Shown here: piece after piece, positions 13,428-26,990 of the stretch
Position numbering within the stretch: position 1 is the stretch's first letter
Layout: every line of letters starts with the position of its first letter
Notes under the pieces: generated by a model
What the model was told of the DNA's origin: nothing
Seen by the model: the letters and a program-made list of their open reading frames with translations, nothing else
The model's database searches: none
Origin: Atrichornis clamosus
Taxonomy: Eukaryota > Chordata > Aves > Passeriformes > Menuridae
DNA: 64,000 nucleotides
Direction: 5' to 3'
Assembly: GCA_013400975.1 (NCBI GenBank)
Contig: WBMZ01009454.1
Coordinates: forward strand, 1 to 64,000
Translations under genes and position numbers: made by a program

Positions 13428-13860
13428 AACTTGCTCCAGCATGGGCTTCCCAAGGAGTCTCAGCCTTCTTCAAGCATCTGCCGGCTGTGGCATGGGATCC
13501 CCCACGGGCTGCAGGGGCACAGCTGCCTCACCTTGGGCTGCACCACGGGCTGCAAGGGGATTTCTGCTCCTGGAACACCTCCTGACCCTTGTCCTTGTGA
13601 CTGCAGAGCTGTTTCTCTCACATATTTCCACTGCTCTCTCCAGCTGCAGTTTCAGAGCATCCTCCCTCCCCATTCACTCTTCTTAAATATCCCAGAGACA
13701 CTACTGCCATCACTGATGGGCTCAGCATGGGCCAGCAGCCGGTCCATCCTGGAACCAGCTGGCGTTGGCTGTCTGACATGATGGAAGCTTCTGGCAGCTT
13801 CTCACAGAAGCCACCCCTTCAGCCCCCTCTACCAAACCCTTGACACACAAACCCCACACA
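13428..13860 (-). mobile_element. LTR family C, 3'-truncated copy
   Basis: Read on the minus strand this aligns block by block with the first part of the plus-strand LTR at 29079-30376. Shared blocks are a 'tggcttctgtgagaag' block, 'agaagcttcc', 'tatgtgagagaaacagctct', 'gcagcccatgg'-type words and repeated 'gctggag' units. Its 5' terminus is preserved: the plus strand ends '...aaccccacaca' at 13860, so the element starts TGTG. The promoter-like 'gatatttaag' is also kept. The 3' half (AATAAA signal and the CCACCACA end) is missing, and a CR1 tail lies at the break. A 146-codon plus-strand frame spanning the CR1-LTR join is fortuitous. Confidence 0.85.
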
Positions 13861-16800
13861 AATTATATTTTCCTCCTTGTATTCCATTATGAAGAGAGTT
13901 AATCCTAGGTTACATAGGTAGCAGAAAGAAGAAAATCTGTTTATTGCATGACAGATTAGAGCAGGAAACATGCATAGTAAATTTGTGTTATATGTGCTGA
14001 TTAGAAAAACTGGAGAAAATTAATTTAGAGCAATCATTTCTAGCAACAGACAAGGCACTGTTCTGCCTTAGCAGGACAGCTGGCAGCTGGGAGGATGTCA
14101 GTAATTCAGTGCCAGTCTGTAACAGCTATCTTTCATTGAAATAGAGGTGTTAAAACCAAACTGGATTTGCAATAAGGAATGCAAAATATGAGCATGTCAT
14201 TGTCTCCGTCAGCATCACAAATGGAAATGTGGATGTGCTTCCCTGTTATTGTTGATTTCTTTTCTCATCACTGAAGTCATTGTCGGGAATGAAACTATTT
14301 TAATAATCCTCTCTGGAGGTATCTGTCTGGAATCTTCCCAGTTTCTTTTACCTTACAGACCCTATACCTGTCTGTTCAAGCAGATGCCAATGTTTTGATG
14401 TTTGTTATTGAAGGTCTTCTTTATCCCACACAGTGGAATCCTTTTCCACCTTTTAATTTTAGAGGAAATAACCTCCCAGAATGTCAAAAATGGTTATACT
14501 TCCTTTTAGGTTACATTTGTTAGTAGTGTAATCAAAATCATGTGACAGCATTAAAGATAAACACTTTTTGTGCGAAAATTAAACTTGCTGCATCCCAATC
14601 TAAATCCAGTTGGGTGATTCCTGCTGGTGCCCTTTGCACTTTAAGTGGGTTTCAGCACAGCTCCTTTCCAGTCTGGTGGTAGAGTGTGGTTCCATGACAA
14701 TGAACTGCTGTAATGTGTAACCCTTGTGGTATTTTTGCTTGGACAGACGTAACTGTTGATGCCTAGAGATTTTTTTAGTATTTTTCCTATATTTGTAACT
14801 CTGTAGCTTTGTATATGTAACTAAACAGTACCTAATATTTTCTCACTTGTTTTTTACTTCTCTCACATTTAGAACAATAGGTGGTATTTGCTACATCTTT
14901 TGTCTTTGTCCAAGAAAAGAAATTCTTTAGCAAGGACTCATTTTCCACCAGGCCTTGTAGGCATAACAAGAAGTAGGGCAGAAACCCATGGAAAAAAAAC
15001 AAAAAGAAGGGTTGGACCAAGCATGGAATGCCAGAAAAGCTGTGTTTCTAATTGGATAGACTTATAAAAACTACACAGAATAACTGAACCTATATAAACT
15101 GTAAAAATCCATTACCGGCTCTTTGGTTATGGAGCACCTGAAAGTTTTCATTAAATGCCTGCTTTTATATTATTTTCCTAATCTTGTTTGGAAAGTGGGG
15201 GGTTTTTTCCCTTTGTTTTTACGCATCAATGTCATATAAAATATTTTGTCCTACTACAGCTGAGGCATCTAGGAAGTGTTTCCCTAGCTTTAAGAAAATG
15301 ACTGAAATGTCTAAATCCCAGCATAAAGTTTAAAATCCGGTGCATCTTTTGTAGCTTACTTTCAAAATAATGTGGTCAAAAAGTTTACTTCTTTATAAAA
15401 CTCTCATATTAGAATTTATGAAAATAAAACAATGAATTCATGTTGCTTCTCACGGTCATGAACACTAGTCTTGATCCCACACTAAGTCCTAGATTCAGTT
15501 GACTTTATTAAAATGAAGTGCTGTAATTATGAGCATAGGCTGAGCATCAATTTTCTTTAACGGAGGACTCAAATTGCCCACACATATGTATTTAGTGCCA
15601 TTTTAGACACCTCAGGCATCACCACTTTACCATCAGTTGGTGATCCAGAAGCATTTAGGTACTGTACTGTATCTATCTGAATACTTCAGATATATTTGGG
15701 CACCTCACACAACAGTAGAAACTTATTTGTTCAGGAAGTTAAATTACTTAAGCATCTATAATGTAGATGGTCTTTTTTCAGACAGTTATGGAGGCTGCCA
15801 TTGTAGTTAGTGTAGATCTTGTCAACAGTCACTGAAGTTTAGATATAATTCCTCTAATCAAGTGTAAACCTTGGGGTGAGGATTGCATCTCAAATACCAA
15901 TGGCTGTAAGGAAGCTCCCTGCAGGCTATGAATGAAGCCAAGAGTGTTCTGCCCAGCTGTAGATCTTCACAGTACACATCCATCTTTAGGCAGAATAACA
16001 TGTCACCTTTGTTTTTTTAAGCCAAATTCACTAAAGAAGCACAGGGCACCTGTATATCATCATCCAGATCCCAGCTCCCATTCTGAGGTATCTCTTTCTC
16101 TTGACTGAATACAAAGAGGGCCAGGTGGTTTGATTCAGGTGCTCACTTCTAAAACCATCGAAGATGCTCTGTGATACCCAGAATACCTGCAGAACTGTTT
16201 TGGCACAGAACCTATGAAGGATCTGACCTCTTGGTTGGTGGTCAGGTAAGGTACAACAAGGCACTTAAAACAGTATCGGGGACTTCCATGCAGCCCAAAT
16301 TATCTGAGCTGTCTTGTGTAAGGGTTTAGATGGGGTGAAGTGGCCCAAAAACTTCAGATAGAGCTGGTTCAATGAAATAAAAACCCCAAGGTGAACCTCC
16401 TGTCCTACAGACGATGTTTTAAGTGGCATCTGTTTTCAGGTGGTGTAACTCCTTTCAGCAGTGTGTGCATGCAGACAGATATTGTAATATGGTTGCTTTT
16501 GATTACAGGATTATAATGTTAGTGCCCTTTTCTGTCTATAATTTCAACATTAAGCTTTCTCCTTCCTTAATTGATCTGAACTGCCAATAAAAAAGATGGC
16601 TTTTAGTAATCTAAGCAACTGGCAGTACTAGCTTTTCTCCAGCAGAAACATAGTCATTTTTGTTGTTTGAGAATCAAGTCTCAGGGCTAGAGACATTGTC
16701 TTACATGTATTACCTCCCATTTGTTAACTGAAATTTTCATTGGCTTCTGTTGTACCCACTCCATCAGTTACTTTTGATATCCTGGGAGATTTTTTCACAA

Positions 16801-16965
16801 CATCGTGTATAATTTAACAGTCTAAGTAATTTTAAAATCAAGAAAAGGACTAGCAAATGGACTTGTTCCTTAAAACAGGCAGCAGTGGGAAAGGTGTAGG
16901 TCTTTAGAAAGAATGTGATTCTACAAGAAAAATGTAGAGGTTAATAATTTCTATTTATTAAATCA
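13861..16965. other. unique AT-rich DNA, no gene seen
   Basis: No frame over 77 codons and no recognisable repeat. Ordinary non-coding background. Confidence 0.55.
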
Positions 16966-17141
16966 AATAGAATTGTTTGGGTTGGAAGGGACCCTAAAGA
17001 TCATCCAGTTCCAACCCCTCTACCATGGGCAGGGACACCTTCCACTAGACCAGGTTGCTCAATGCCCCATCCAGCCTGACCCTGAACACTTCCAGGGATG
17101 GGACATCCATGACTGTTGCAGTGCTTCACCACCCTCCTAGG
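16966..17141 (-). mobile_element. CR1 LINE fragment, 3' end
   Basis: A well-preserved antisense CR1 tail: 'tttgggttggaagggaccct', 'aaagatcatccagttccaac', 'catgggcagggacacc', 'ccactagaccaggttgctca' and 'cacttccagggatggga'. The 3' terminus on the minus strand is one ATTCTATT-type 8-mer at about 16966-16973. The 5' truncation is near 17141. It looks younger than the copy at 697 because the match to the remembered consensus is closer. Confidence 0.93.
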
Positions 17142-19610
17142 GAGGGTGCGCATAAGTGTTGTATTTTGTAATGAAGCAGAGTATAAGCCTGTGTGTATAT
17201 CCAGATTTGTACAGCAGACAAATGCAAAGGTGCATCCAACATTATGCACATTAAGTCCTTTAGAGATTATCAATCCAGTTTAAATCCTCTTTTATCAGGA
17301 TTTTTACTCATTTTTTTTCATCTCTGGATTTATGTAAATGTAATAGTGAGTTGGGGTTTTTTGGAGCTGATGAAGACTGCCGTGAGCTGAACAGAATTTA
17401 CTGTGTGATCACTGGGCACAAATGTCATCTCAAAATTAACAATGCTTAATTTTTTGTTTCTTATGAGAGGTAGAATTTCAATTTTTCTAGTTCCTTCACT
17501 TCTTAACTGTATATGGGAGAAGACCTCTAACAGCTAGACCTCTAGTATCAAGTATCAATTAAGATTATTTAATGTCTCTACAAATGTTTCTACATTTGAT
17601 TCCTTAATATGCCAAAAATTGCCATGAATGAAGGCATTCTTCATTGCGTGAAGGGTAAGCTTTTAAGTAAATGTACAGATTTAATACATAACAGAGCATG
17701 TTCCTGGTTTAAACAGAAGAAAAAACAAGAATCAAGGAAAAACCTGAAATATTGAAAAGTGGGTTGAGAGTCAAGTTTCAGAGCACTTTGTATATGATTA
17801 AGAGACAATGATGTAATTCACCATATCAGTGTGAGATATAAAAAAGATTCAGAGTAGACCAATATATCCCTTTATGGTGATCACTGGCCTAATGAGGTCA
17901 CATTTCCAACTTGCCTGAGCAAGTGTTGCCGCTCTCTGTAGTTTTCCAGGTTTTAATTTCCCTCATGCACTGCAACCACAGAGAGAATCACTAAATTCTG
18001 AACACAGTGAGTTCCCCCATCAGACCCAATGGTCACAAGACCTAAACACTACTGACAACTGCATCTGGCTTGAAATCCAATTCAGATCAATCAAATCTGA
18101 CTGTTTCATTTGAGTCAATCTTAAATGAGTAATTTACAAGTTTTCTTTGGAAAAAAAAAAAAGATATTCCAACATTACACTCCAGGTTTTCCACCACTGA
18201 CTGACAAAGCCTTATCATGGTGATCTCCTTGCACACTCAAAAGGGAATTATACGATAACTTGTTTCTGATTATATGCATTACTTAATTGCTTAATTTCCA
18301 TTGAACTTTCCCTTAAATTACACCCCCCAAACTCTTTTTTCCTTTAACAACTAAGACTTAAATGTAAACATAAATAGTACATCTTTGTTTGTTAAAAATG
18401 CTGAAGAACAACTGGAGGGTGTGTTCTTGCAGACAGCTAATTAGTTCAGATATGCAGAGCTGAGTCTAAATTATGACATAGAATACTACAAATTCAGGAC
18501 TAAAAGTGAATAGTCAGTCCAGACAGGATGTGGGCATTTTTTAAGTCTAATAAAATCAATGAAATACATTATTTTGGACCTACTCTGCTGTGCCTCTAGA
18601 CAGAGGCTACAGCTTCTAGTAAGAGGTTGATGGTTTTAAAATAACTCGTCTTGGTTTGCAGCTGAAAAACATCTAAGCTTGATTCAATTTTTGCATTTTT
18701 CCTTGTTCTGCTCCCCTCTTCTTCTTATACAGAGCTTCAGAAATGAGTTGCTCTGGCTCAGCTGGTGTTATAGGAGACCAAGAGAAAGGTCCCATTTTAT
18801 AGGGCAATTCAAGGAGATATCACATATAATGTAAATAAATAATGCACTGCAAGCCCATAGCTCCTGCTGGACCTGATCTGAATATTGTAGTTATCCCCAA
18901 AACTCATTGGCAGCCCCTCATTTAATTAGAAAACAAACTCTCCTATTTCCACTGTTGTAAAGATATATTCACCCCCTGGACATTATTATAATAAGGTCTG
19001 ATTTTCACAGATGTAGCTGGGAATAGAGTTTATTTTAAATTGATAGTTGCCACTATGTTTTCAGTTGCAAAAAGAAGGTCCTTGGTGCTTCTTTCTTTCA
19101 GCTTTTTCTTAAGGAATTTAAATAAATGGATCTAAATATTCTTCTCTGCTATTCAGAGAGACTGAATTCTTAAATCTTGGACTGATGTATGATTTTTTTC
19201 TTCATGTAGTTCATTTGTATGGAACCGACTGTTAATGAAAATACGCTTCATCCATTCTTTTTAGTGTTTAAAATATTCTGTGGTTGCTGGAATAAAACCA
19301 GCAACATCAAGTGAAGAGTAAATTAGAAGGCATCTCCAACTTCACCTACTGAATTTTTTTTTTTCTGATGTCTTGCCAAAAATAATGACAGACTAAAATA
19401 TACTTGGTATGTGCTTTTCTGAATATATTCAAAAACAGTGAAATAATTTCTATTCCAATGTATGCTAAAAGCATATGAAGGAATGTGAAAGGAGCCTTTA
19501 TTATTAACTGTTAATTGAACATTGGCTGTTAATTAAGATTTAATGAAACCTGAATATAAAATACATTGCATCACCCTAAATAGATTTTCCTTTCCATAAA
19601 TAGTGGTTTT
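17142..19610. other. unique AT-rich DNA, no gene seen
   Basis: No frame over 65 codons and no named repeat. There is a short A run at about 18151-18162. Nothing else stands out. Confidence 0.55.
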
Positions 19611-19945
19611 GCTGGGATTTTTGAGGCTGAAGAAGACAAGGCTCAGGAAGAGCTTTTCAACATGTAAAAGTACTTAATGAGGGAAGTAAAGAAAATGGAG
19701 TCACACTTTTCTCAGTGACAACCAGTAAGGGTACAGGAGATAATAGACACAGAATGACATTAAAAAGTTGTGTTTAAAATTAGGAAGATACTTTTTGCTG
19801 TGTGTGTGTGGTCAAACACTGGAACAAGTTGTCCAGGGATGCTGGAGGTATTGAACCCCACGTGACATGGCCCTGAGCATCCTGCTCTAGCTGCCTCTAA
19901 ATTGAGCTGGGGGTTAGACTGGATAACCTGCAAGTAGTGCCTCGA
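19611..19945 (+). mobile_element. old CR1 LINE fragment, 3' region
   Basis: A diverged but ordered match to the CR1 3' region on the plus strand: 'gctgaagaagacaaggctca', 'gtaaaagtacttaatgaggg', 'cacttttctcagtgacaacc', 'aattaggaagatactttttg', 'cactggaacaagttgtccag', 'ggatgctggaggtattgaa' and 'gttagactggataacctgca'. The last block corresponds to the CR1 end 'ttggactagatgacctgca'. No coding capacity is left. Divergence is high, so this is one of the oldest CR1 copies in the window. Confidence 0.82.
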
Positions 19946-20578
19946 AAGATAAAAATACTGAAAAAAAAATCTGTTTTGTTAAGACAAAGTTGGCAAGGGT
20001 TGAAGTTTCTTTTTCCTCTGCAACTTTCAATACTAGTAGCAAAGTCATGGCTAAGACAAATGTCTTTTAATAACATTACTTCAGCATTGTTGTCTGGAAG
20101 AAGAACTCGTGTCTGAAAAGGCATAAAAAGTAATTATCTTCTGACCACTCCTGTTTCTTTTTTTCTTTCAACAGCTCATCAAGATATTGCATATACCCCC
20201 ACTCCCATGGAGAAACAAAGCCTGTCCTTGTTCATTTAATTAAATGTCATTTTAAATGAAGCAAACAGTGAGAGAGCTCAGAGAGACTGGGGAACCTTGC
20301 CTGGTAAGTAAACTTGTATTTTAAAAGGATTGTTTGTGAACATATGGGCAGCCTGGCTTACAAGGACTAGAAAATATGCCTGGACATGCTGAGAAACCTG
20401 GGAAGCATATTTAATACTCACAGCTCTTCAGTGGCTTGTGTCTCTTCCATTCAGAGTACTTTCCTCTCATTTTCCCTTTCTTTCTGCTCTTCAGGGCCAC
20501 AACAGCAACCGTGATATTCTAAGATGCACAGCACTGCTCCTGCTCTCCCAGGGACCCTGTAAAGCCGTCTGAAGTTTG
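19946..20578. other. unique DNA between CR1 and LTR
   Basis: AT-rich, with no recognised feature. Confidence 0.5.
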
Positions 20579-21180
20579 TGTCATGGTTTAACCTCGGCTG
20601 GCAACAAGTGCCACACAGCCACCTTCTCACACCCCCATAGCTCCACAGCCTCTGATGGGAAAGAGAATTAGAAAGAAAAGGTAAACCTTTTATAACCTGC
20701 AGGTTGAAATAAGAACAATTATTATTATTTTTGTATTGGTAGTGGCATTATTAATGATAATACTACTACTAATAGTAAATTGAAATTATAAAGAGAGAAA
20801 GTAACACAACCCAAGAGAAGTAAGTGATACACAATCCAATTGCTCACTGCACACTGACCACTGCCCAGCCCATCCCTGAGCAGTGGTCAGTGGCTCCCAG
20901 CCAACTCTCCCCAGTTTATATACTGGGCACGATGTTCTATGCTATGGAATATCCCTTTGGCTAGTTCAGGTCTCTGGTCCAGTTGTGCTCCCTGCCTCCT
21001 TTTTGTGCAGCTCCTCAATAGCTGAGCTTGAGACACTTAAAAGTCCTTCATTTAGAGTAAGCACTACGTAGCAACAACCAAAGCATCAGTGTATTTTTCT
21101 CATACTCCATCCAAAACACTGCCCTGTACCAGCTAACAGCAGAAAATTAACTCTATCCCTGCCTGGCACCTGGCAATACA
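20579..21180 (-). mobile_element. solo LTR, endogenous retrovirus family A (copy 2)
   Basis: About 600 bp with TG at 20579 and CA at 21179-21180, as expected for an LTR. I recognise it as a common avian ERV LTR whose sense strand starts like TGTGCTGGTTTTGGCTGGGA and ends like GGGTTAAACCACGACA. On the plus strand here the end reads 'tgtcatggtttaacctcggc'. The minus-strand TATA box is the complement of 'tttatatactgg' (20915-20926). No primer binding site, polypurine tract or viral gene flanks it. The 5-bp flanks (gtttg and gcttc) do not form a clean target-site duplication, so they have diverged or the ends are slightly misplaced. Confidence 0.87.
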
Positions 21181-24100
21181 GCTTCTCCTTCTATAATGGC
21201 TTGGAACAACTTGTGCAAGCCCATGTACCACCCTGGAACCTATTCTAAAACCACTGTATTGAGCTTTTTCTGATTGAGAAGTTCTCAGCTGTTTCAGTGA
21301 TGGACAAATAAAGAACTAATGGAGGGATAACCATGTATATTTCTGATATAAATATCCTACCTAAGACACTGATAGCTGTACAGACTGTGCTTTTCCAAGT
21401 TTGATACGAGTTTTAAAAGAAACCATAAAAATAGAAGAAGCTCTGAAGAGTAAAGATAGAGTAGCAGTTGTTTCTTTTGACAGAGGCACAGACATGTCAG
21501 CAGAGACCACAGGGTAACAACAGTGCAGTGTGTGATCTGCCCAGATCTGATGCTCATTTTCTGAACTGACTGTAGTGGATCAATACTTTTTATGGTTGCA
21601 GATTATAAGCCTTACTTTGCTTTGTCAGTTCCCAGTTCTCTCCTCCAGCTGAAGGTGGGAGAAGAGCTAGTCCTGTTCTCTATTAAACTATTCTTTCTTG
21701 ATACACATCTGCCACCAGGGCAGTTAATGCCATTGAAATAGTAGGATGCTGTTCACAGAACAGGTGGAAAAACAAGATTAAGATTAAAACTGAACTGTTC
21801 AGAAGATTATTCAGTATGATTCATGGCAATCAAGTTAAACTTACTGAGGATTTATAACTAACTACCTCACCTACCCAAGCAGAACACAGATCATTTTAAG
21901 CTGCTTGTGTAGGTCTGTGGGAGCAACTTTAAACAGATTGGGGTCAGTCTCTTGGGACATGATTTTCCTGAATCTGCTGTTGCTTCTGCCACTAAAATTG
22001 TGCTGCTGCTCTGACTAACACAGTAACAGCACTCATGTTAGTAAGCAGATGCAGTAGCAACACTGATAGGTGGGAGCAACAGTGGTTTTCTAGATCCAGC
22101 TGCATAGAGGGTGGCACTACATGGGGTAAAATAAGTTCTGTGAGGCCTGAGAGGAGGTGAACTTAGAATGGTACAAAATGCAGCAATTTGTTCCATGAAT
22201 CCACGAGGATTATTTCCAGTCACACCGTGACATGCTTGCATAATTTGTGATTGAGCATAAGCTGGCAGTGATTTTTATTATATTTTTGAAAGGGAGAAAA
22301 TGTCTTCAGAGTAGGACCAGTGCAATAGGATTGTAGATGCAGACATGCTGTCTGTGATATACAGTACTCAATAAAATGTGAATATGGATGACTTAAGGTA
22401 CTGCTCATGCATATGAATAAAGAGCGAGAAGAAGCAGAGGATGACACAAAGAAGCATATTTGTGTCCATAGTGAAGTCAATGGAAACTTCAGTTTTTCTC
22501 AAAGCCAGAAGAAATCACCAGACCCTTTCAAAAAGCAGTTTGTCCTGTCTATCTGGATTTTCACAGACTTTGTTTTCCTCTTTCATGTTCCAGATCTTGA
22601 CTGAAATACAGAGGCATGGGTAAGACTATTCATTACATAGTGAAATGAGGAACAGAATAGAGTAACTAGGGTACAGAGTACAGAGCATTTCCTTCAGACC
22701 ACGGTATGTAACAGTGACAAATCCGCTGTTCCTATCTGTTGCTACTTTTAATGCCATCTTACACTATTCCTGGTGCACAAAATAGTAGTGTACTTGGTCG
22801 TGTGGTGTATATGGCAATGCACAGTCTTGTTTTAAAATCTGTTGGCTGTCACAGGTGGTCCAAGGCATACCCATGACCTCAGAGAAAGTTCCAGTGTCAT
22901 CAGTGCAGCCAGGTTTTGAAGTAGGGCTTTGAATTTAATCTGAAAGGTCTTATGGAAAGTAAAGGGATAAGCAGAAAGATTACAACTATTTATATAAATA
23001 TATATTTATTATATTTTTGAAATTCTGTCATTATATTGTTATTATATTTTTGAAAGTGCTTAATATGCAGGGAAAGAATGTCCCTTTCTAGGTTAAGACA
23101 TTCTTAGCAGTACGATTCCTTCCATGTCCCTAAAGGTGCTGTTCTGTGAATTGGTAAATCTTGCTAATTTTTCACAATGTTCAGCGAAATCATGCCTTTA
23201 CCTAATTCCCCCTTATTTTCTCAACAGATGTTTGATATCACACAAAAAAATCTTAAACCTAAGGTGTTTGTAATTGTACTAATTGGCTGTATTAGACACG
23301 CTCAGCTGGACCACCATTCTCCCTCTGCACTAATGGCCTTTTAAAGGGGAAGTAAGAGCTTGAGAAAGGGGATTTGAGGTATGACGGAGTGGGTGGATTT
23401 TAGTGGAGGGTGCCGATCATTTTCGTTAACAGGACAACACTATACATTAAGTAGCTACATGCTACTAGCACAGAAAAGAATTGTTCATAAATGCCAAAAT
23501 TAGACTTGGAAAAAGGGATCTGTTATGTTAGCATCTCAGGTCTTAAATTGCTTTCTTTCCATTCTGATTCTTTTGATTTAATTATGTTTCTTTGAATTTA
23601 GCAATATGATAACTGTGAAACAAAAATAATGTTCAATGAGACAAAAGGTAAATGCAATCTTTCAAATAAAGTTCAAGCTTCCTGCCGGGTCTCTGAGTGG
23701 TTTTGGCCTGTGCTGCTAATTTTGGTGTTCTCATTCCCTCCCACTTCATTCTTGTCTCTGACTGATATCTTTAGGCTTTCTGGCTTCCTTTTTATTTCCT
23801 TACTATTTCATAATACCCTTTTTGCTTCAAATTCTCTTTTTCCTTAAGTTCTAGGTGATCCCTTCCAACCCTACTGATCCAATTTCCCATTTTGTCTCTG
23901 CTGTGCTGTGTATTTTCATTACGAAGCACGTGCAAGACTGTGCCTCTGGAACTCTGGCCACATGAATAGAATGGGCTGTGTATAAAACACGACACAATAT
24001 GAAATTTTAATAGTATCTGGTATTAAATTCAGCCTCACAGTAGTCACAAAGTAAATAATTGTCTGAAAAGTTTCCCAGTCTGTTCTAAGTCATTGACTAT

Positions 24101-25597
24101 GTTTTGTAAAGAGATTTAGGAGACTGTTTTTAGGCAAGGGCCATATCTACACAAAGAACGTTCTGGGTATTTAGGTTATCAAGATGCAGTGTTTACATGG
24201 ATTTCTTTGCCCAGTTCAATCTGCTAGCACAGGTGTAGTCTAAGTTTCTCAACAAAATTTTCAAAATATATTACTGGGGATGTATTTTTGTTAAATTTAG
24301 TGAACCACAAAGTTAAAAATCTATTGACTTAGAATGAAAAAAAACAAAACAAAACTTTTATTTAGCTTCAAGGGTCTTGTACCTTGCATTAACAGAATAC
24401 TTGTATTTTCTTCAGGCCAAGGATGTTTTAAAGGTGATAACCTTCCGATGAACACCAAAAAATGAAGCATATGGGTCTTCAACTTCTAATTTTCAGGGAT
24501 CAAAATATAAGCAAAAATGTCTCAAAGTTATTTATTTTGTTTTAAAACTTTGACTGTCTTATTACTAATGCAGTAATTCTCAGCTGTTTTAGATTAAGCA
24601 ACAATTCAAATAATTCAGTATGCCACGATAACCAATTTTGAGGAGCCTGGAGCTTGACATGGAACAAGGGTTCTTTCATAATGCATTTACAGAGCTAGAC
24701 ATCCCCGAGCCAGTCACATAACAACCAACAGCCTGGCTGATAAGGCTTCTAAATTCAGACATTACTCAAGCACTCCTGTGATTTTACATTGTTTTCCAAG
24801 AAAAGAGATATTATGGAATCACATTTTCCATCTGACTCTCCATTAATTTTCTGTCTGTCAGTCTGATCATAAGTCATTGATTAATTGATACATTTCAGCT
24901 TAATTCTATAGAACAAAAATCTCCAAGCTTTTAAATTCCTAGAAATCTTTTGACAGAGAATGCCTAGATTGTTGAGAAAATCCATAATAGGACCATATTC
25001 AGACAAAAATTAATTTTCATTTAAAAACTGTTTCAACTAAACATTTGTATTCTCTTTTTGTTTGCTTTTCCCTACTTGGCTAGCAGCTCACTGATAATTT
25101 TTATTCCCTTGAAACCATCCTATATGGTAATGCATAGCAAAACTCCAGAAATCACAGTTCTGAGTTGGTACTGAAAGTGAGCTGAGAATACATTGGGAAA
25201 ATGCATTTAACCCAGAGACAAAGATATACAATTGTTTTGGGGTGGGCTCAAAAAGGTGATGGAGAAGGGAAGAGAAAGGAGGATGATCTTCAGCCTTGAT
25301 AATGGAGCTAAAAAGGAATATAAAACACAAGCACATAGTAATTCAAAGCTGTCACAGTTGTCAAACATATTTCTTATAACAACTTACAGAACATTTGTCC
25401 AGCAAGTTTGAAACAAGTTGCAAACATTCATCTGCCACTTTTGCCCTTTTACAGCAAGACATTGCAAGGGCCAATGAGTTGACCAGAAAAAAAAGAGTGG
25501 GTAACATGATATCCTTAGTCCTCAAGGGAGACATCACAACAAGTCACTTTTGAATCTTTCCTGCTTTGAAGGTAGTTTATACTTAAACTAAAGCCAC
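21181..25597. other. unique AT-rich DNA, no gene seen
   Basis: About 4.4 kb with no frame over 86 codons. A short AT-rich direct repeat ('attatatttttgaaa' and a near copy at about 23008-23055) is the only structure noticed. Confidence 0.5.
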
Positions 25598-25742
25598 CAT
25601 GGAATCCATGGAGATGTTCAAAACCAGGTTGGATGGGGCTTTGAGCACCCTGATCTAGTGGAAGGTTCCTTGCCCATGATGAGACTCTTGGAACTAGATG
25701 GTCTTTAGGATCCCTTACCATCCTAATCATTCTAAGGTTCTA
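25598..25742 (+). mobile_element. CR1 LINE fragment, 3' end
   Basis: A plus-strand CR1 tail: 'gagatgttcaaaaccaggtt', 'ggatggggctttgagcaccc', 'tgatctagtggaaggtt', 'ttggaactagatggtcttta' and a degraded tail 'atcattctaaggttctatt'. Only about the last 140 bp of the element are present. Confidence 0.9.
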
Positions 25743-26861
25743 TTAATTACATCTCCAAACCCTTTCAAAGTAGAAGTCATCTCCATTGTTGCATCATTCT
25801 CTTCCTCTTGGTATCATAATAAGAAAACTACAATCGAAATAACTCTATCAGTCTATTACACCTGCAAAGGCCTCAACTTGGACAGTTTATGTCATTAAAT
25901 CAGAGATCCTAATTGGTTAAACCAATCAAGGAAAGAAATCCAACTTTTATGACTTATTGCATCCATTGGACATTGAAAATGAGGTAGATTCTGAGCTCTT
26001 CCATTCTTTCAAATCTGGACAATTGGATGTGTTTTAAGGAGAAAAGGAGATGCATGCATCTTTTTGGCAAAAATAAAGTTCAGGGGTTTATGCAGACCTG
26101 GACAGTGTTTAAATATTTTTAATGATTTTCTGAGCATGACTATATTAGATAATGGAAGGCAATATAGAGATCCTATACCAGAGATTCTGTTTTATTAAGC
26201 CACAGGACAGAGAGCAATGTCCTACTGATGTCATTTGGGGTGAAAATGGAACAAAAAGTGGAGAAGACTCAACCACTTTCATTAAATAATCTCAACAGTT
26301 ATTCTCTTGTGAAAGAAAAAAAAATCCTTTCTCAAGAACTATAAGACTTATCATTTTTCTCCAGCATGAAGAGAAGCAAAATCACAGAAGAAAATCTGAT
26401 GAACACTCAGTCAGTAAAGAAAATTATTTTCCTTAGAAAATCAGTATATAATGCAGATTGATATTTAAAGAGTGGATTTTGAAGGTCTGAGAATATTTGT
26501 CCTGCAGAGATGAATGGGATTTTGCTACATACCTACCTTTAACTCTTACCAGGATGGGAGAAAAACTGATGCCTGTGTCAAGATTTTCCTATACTGAGAG
26601 AGTAAATATTGAAAAAAATATTTCTTTGTTTATATATTTTTACTTCTTTAAGCAACAAAGTATGTCTCTCTAAAGATGGTAGAATTCAACCTTCTGTTTG
26701 TTTTTATTTCTCTCCACTTAACATTTACCTTCCGTTTCCTTACTGTTACCAAATATTAATAACTTTAAATTACCATGAGTAGTATAAAAATATTTAGATA
26801 CTGAATAGAAGTTCTTCCCCCTTCTTTCACATCTCCAAAACTCTTATATATCATTGAAAGA
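25743..26861. other. unique AT-rich DNA, no gene seen
   Basis: No frame over 66 codons and no repeat recognised. Confidence 0.5.
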
Positions 26862-26990
26862 TAGAATCACTAAGGCTGGGAAACACCTACAAGAACATCA
26901 AGTCCAGCCTTCGACTGAAGACCACCTTACTCACTAAAACATACTGAGAAGTGCCACGCCACCTGTTTTTTGAACACTTCCAGTTGGAAG
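26862..26990 (-). mobile_element. old CR1 LINE fragment, 3' end
   Basis: An antisense CR1 tail of the group ending 'aagacctctaagatcatcga': here 'agaatcactaaggctgggaa', 'acctacaagaacatcaagtc', 'ctcactaaaacatactgaga', 'agtgccacgccacctg' and 'aacacttccagttgg'. The order and spacing match the CR1 3' UTR, but identity is modest. It has no coding capacity. Confidence 0.78.

Noticed and set aside
13341..13781. 146-codon plus-strand frame
   Set aside because: It spans the junction of a CR1 tail and an LTR, both on the opposite strand.
2366..21180. Two family A LTRs as the ends of one provirus
   Set aside because: The 18 kb between them has no PBS, polypurine tract or viral gene, contains CR1 and LTR C copies, and is too long.
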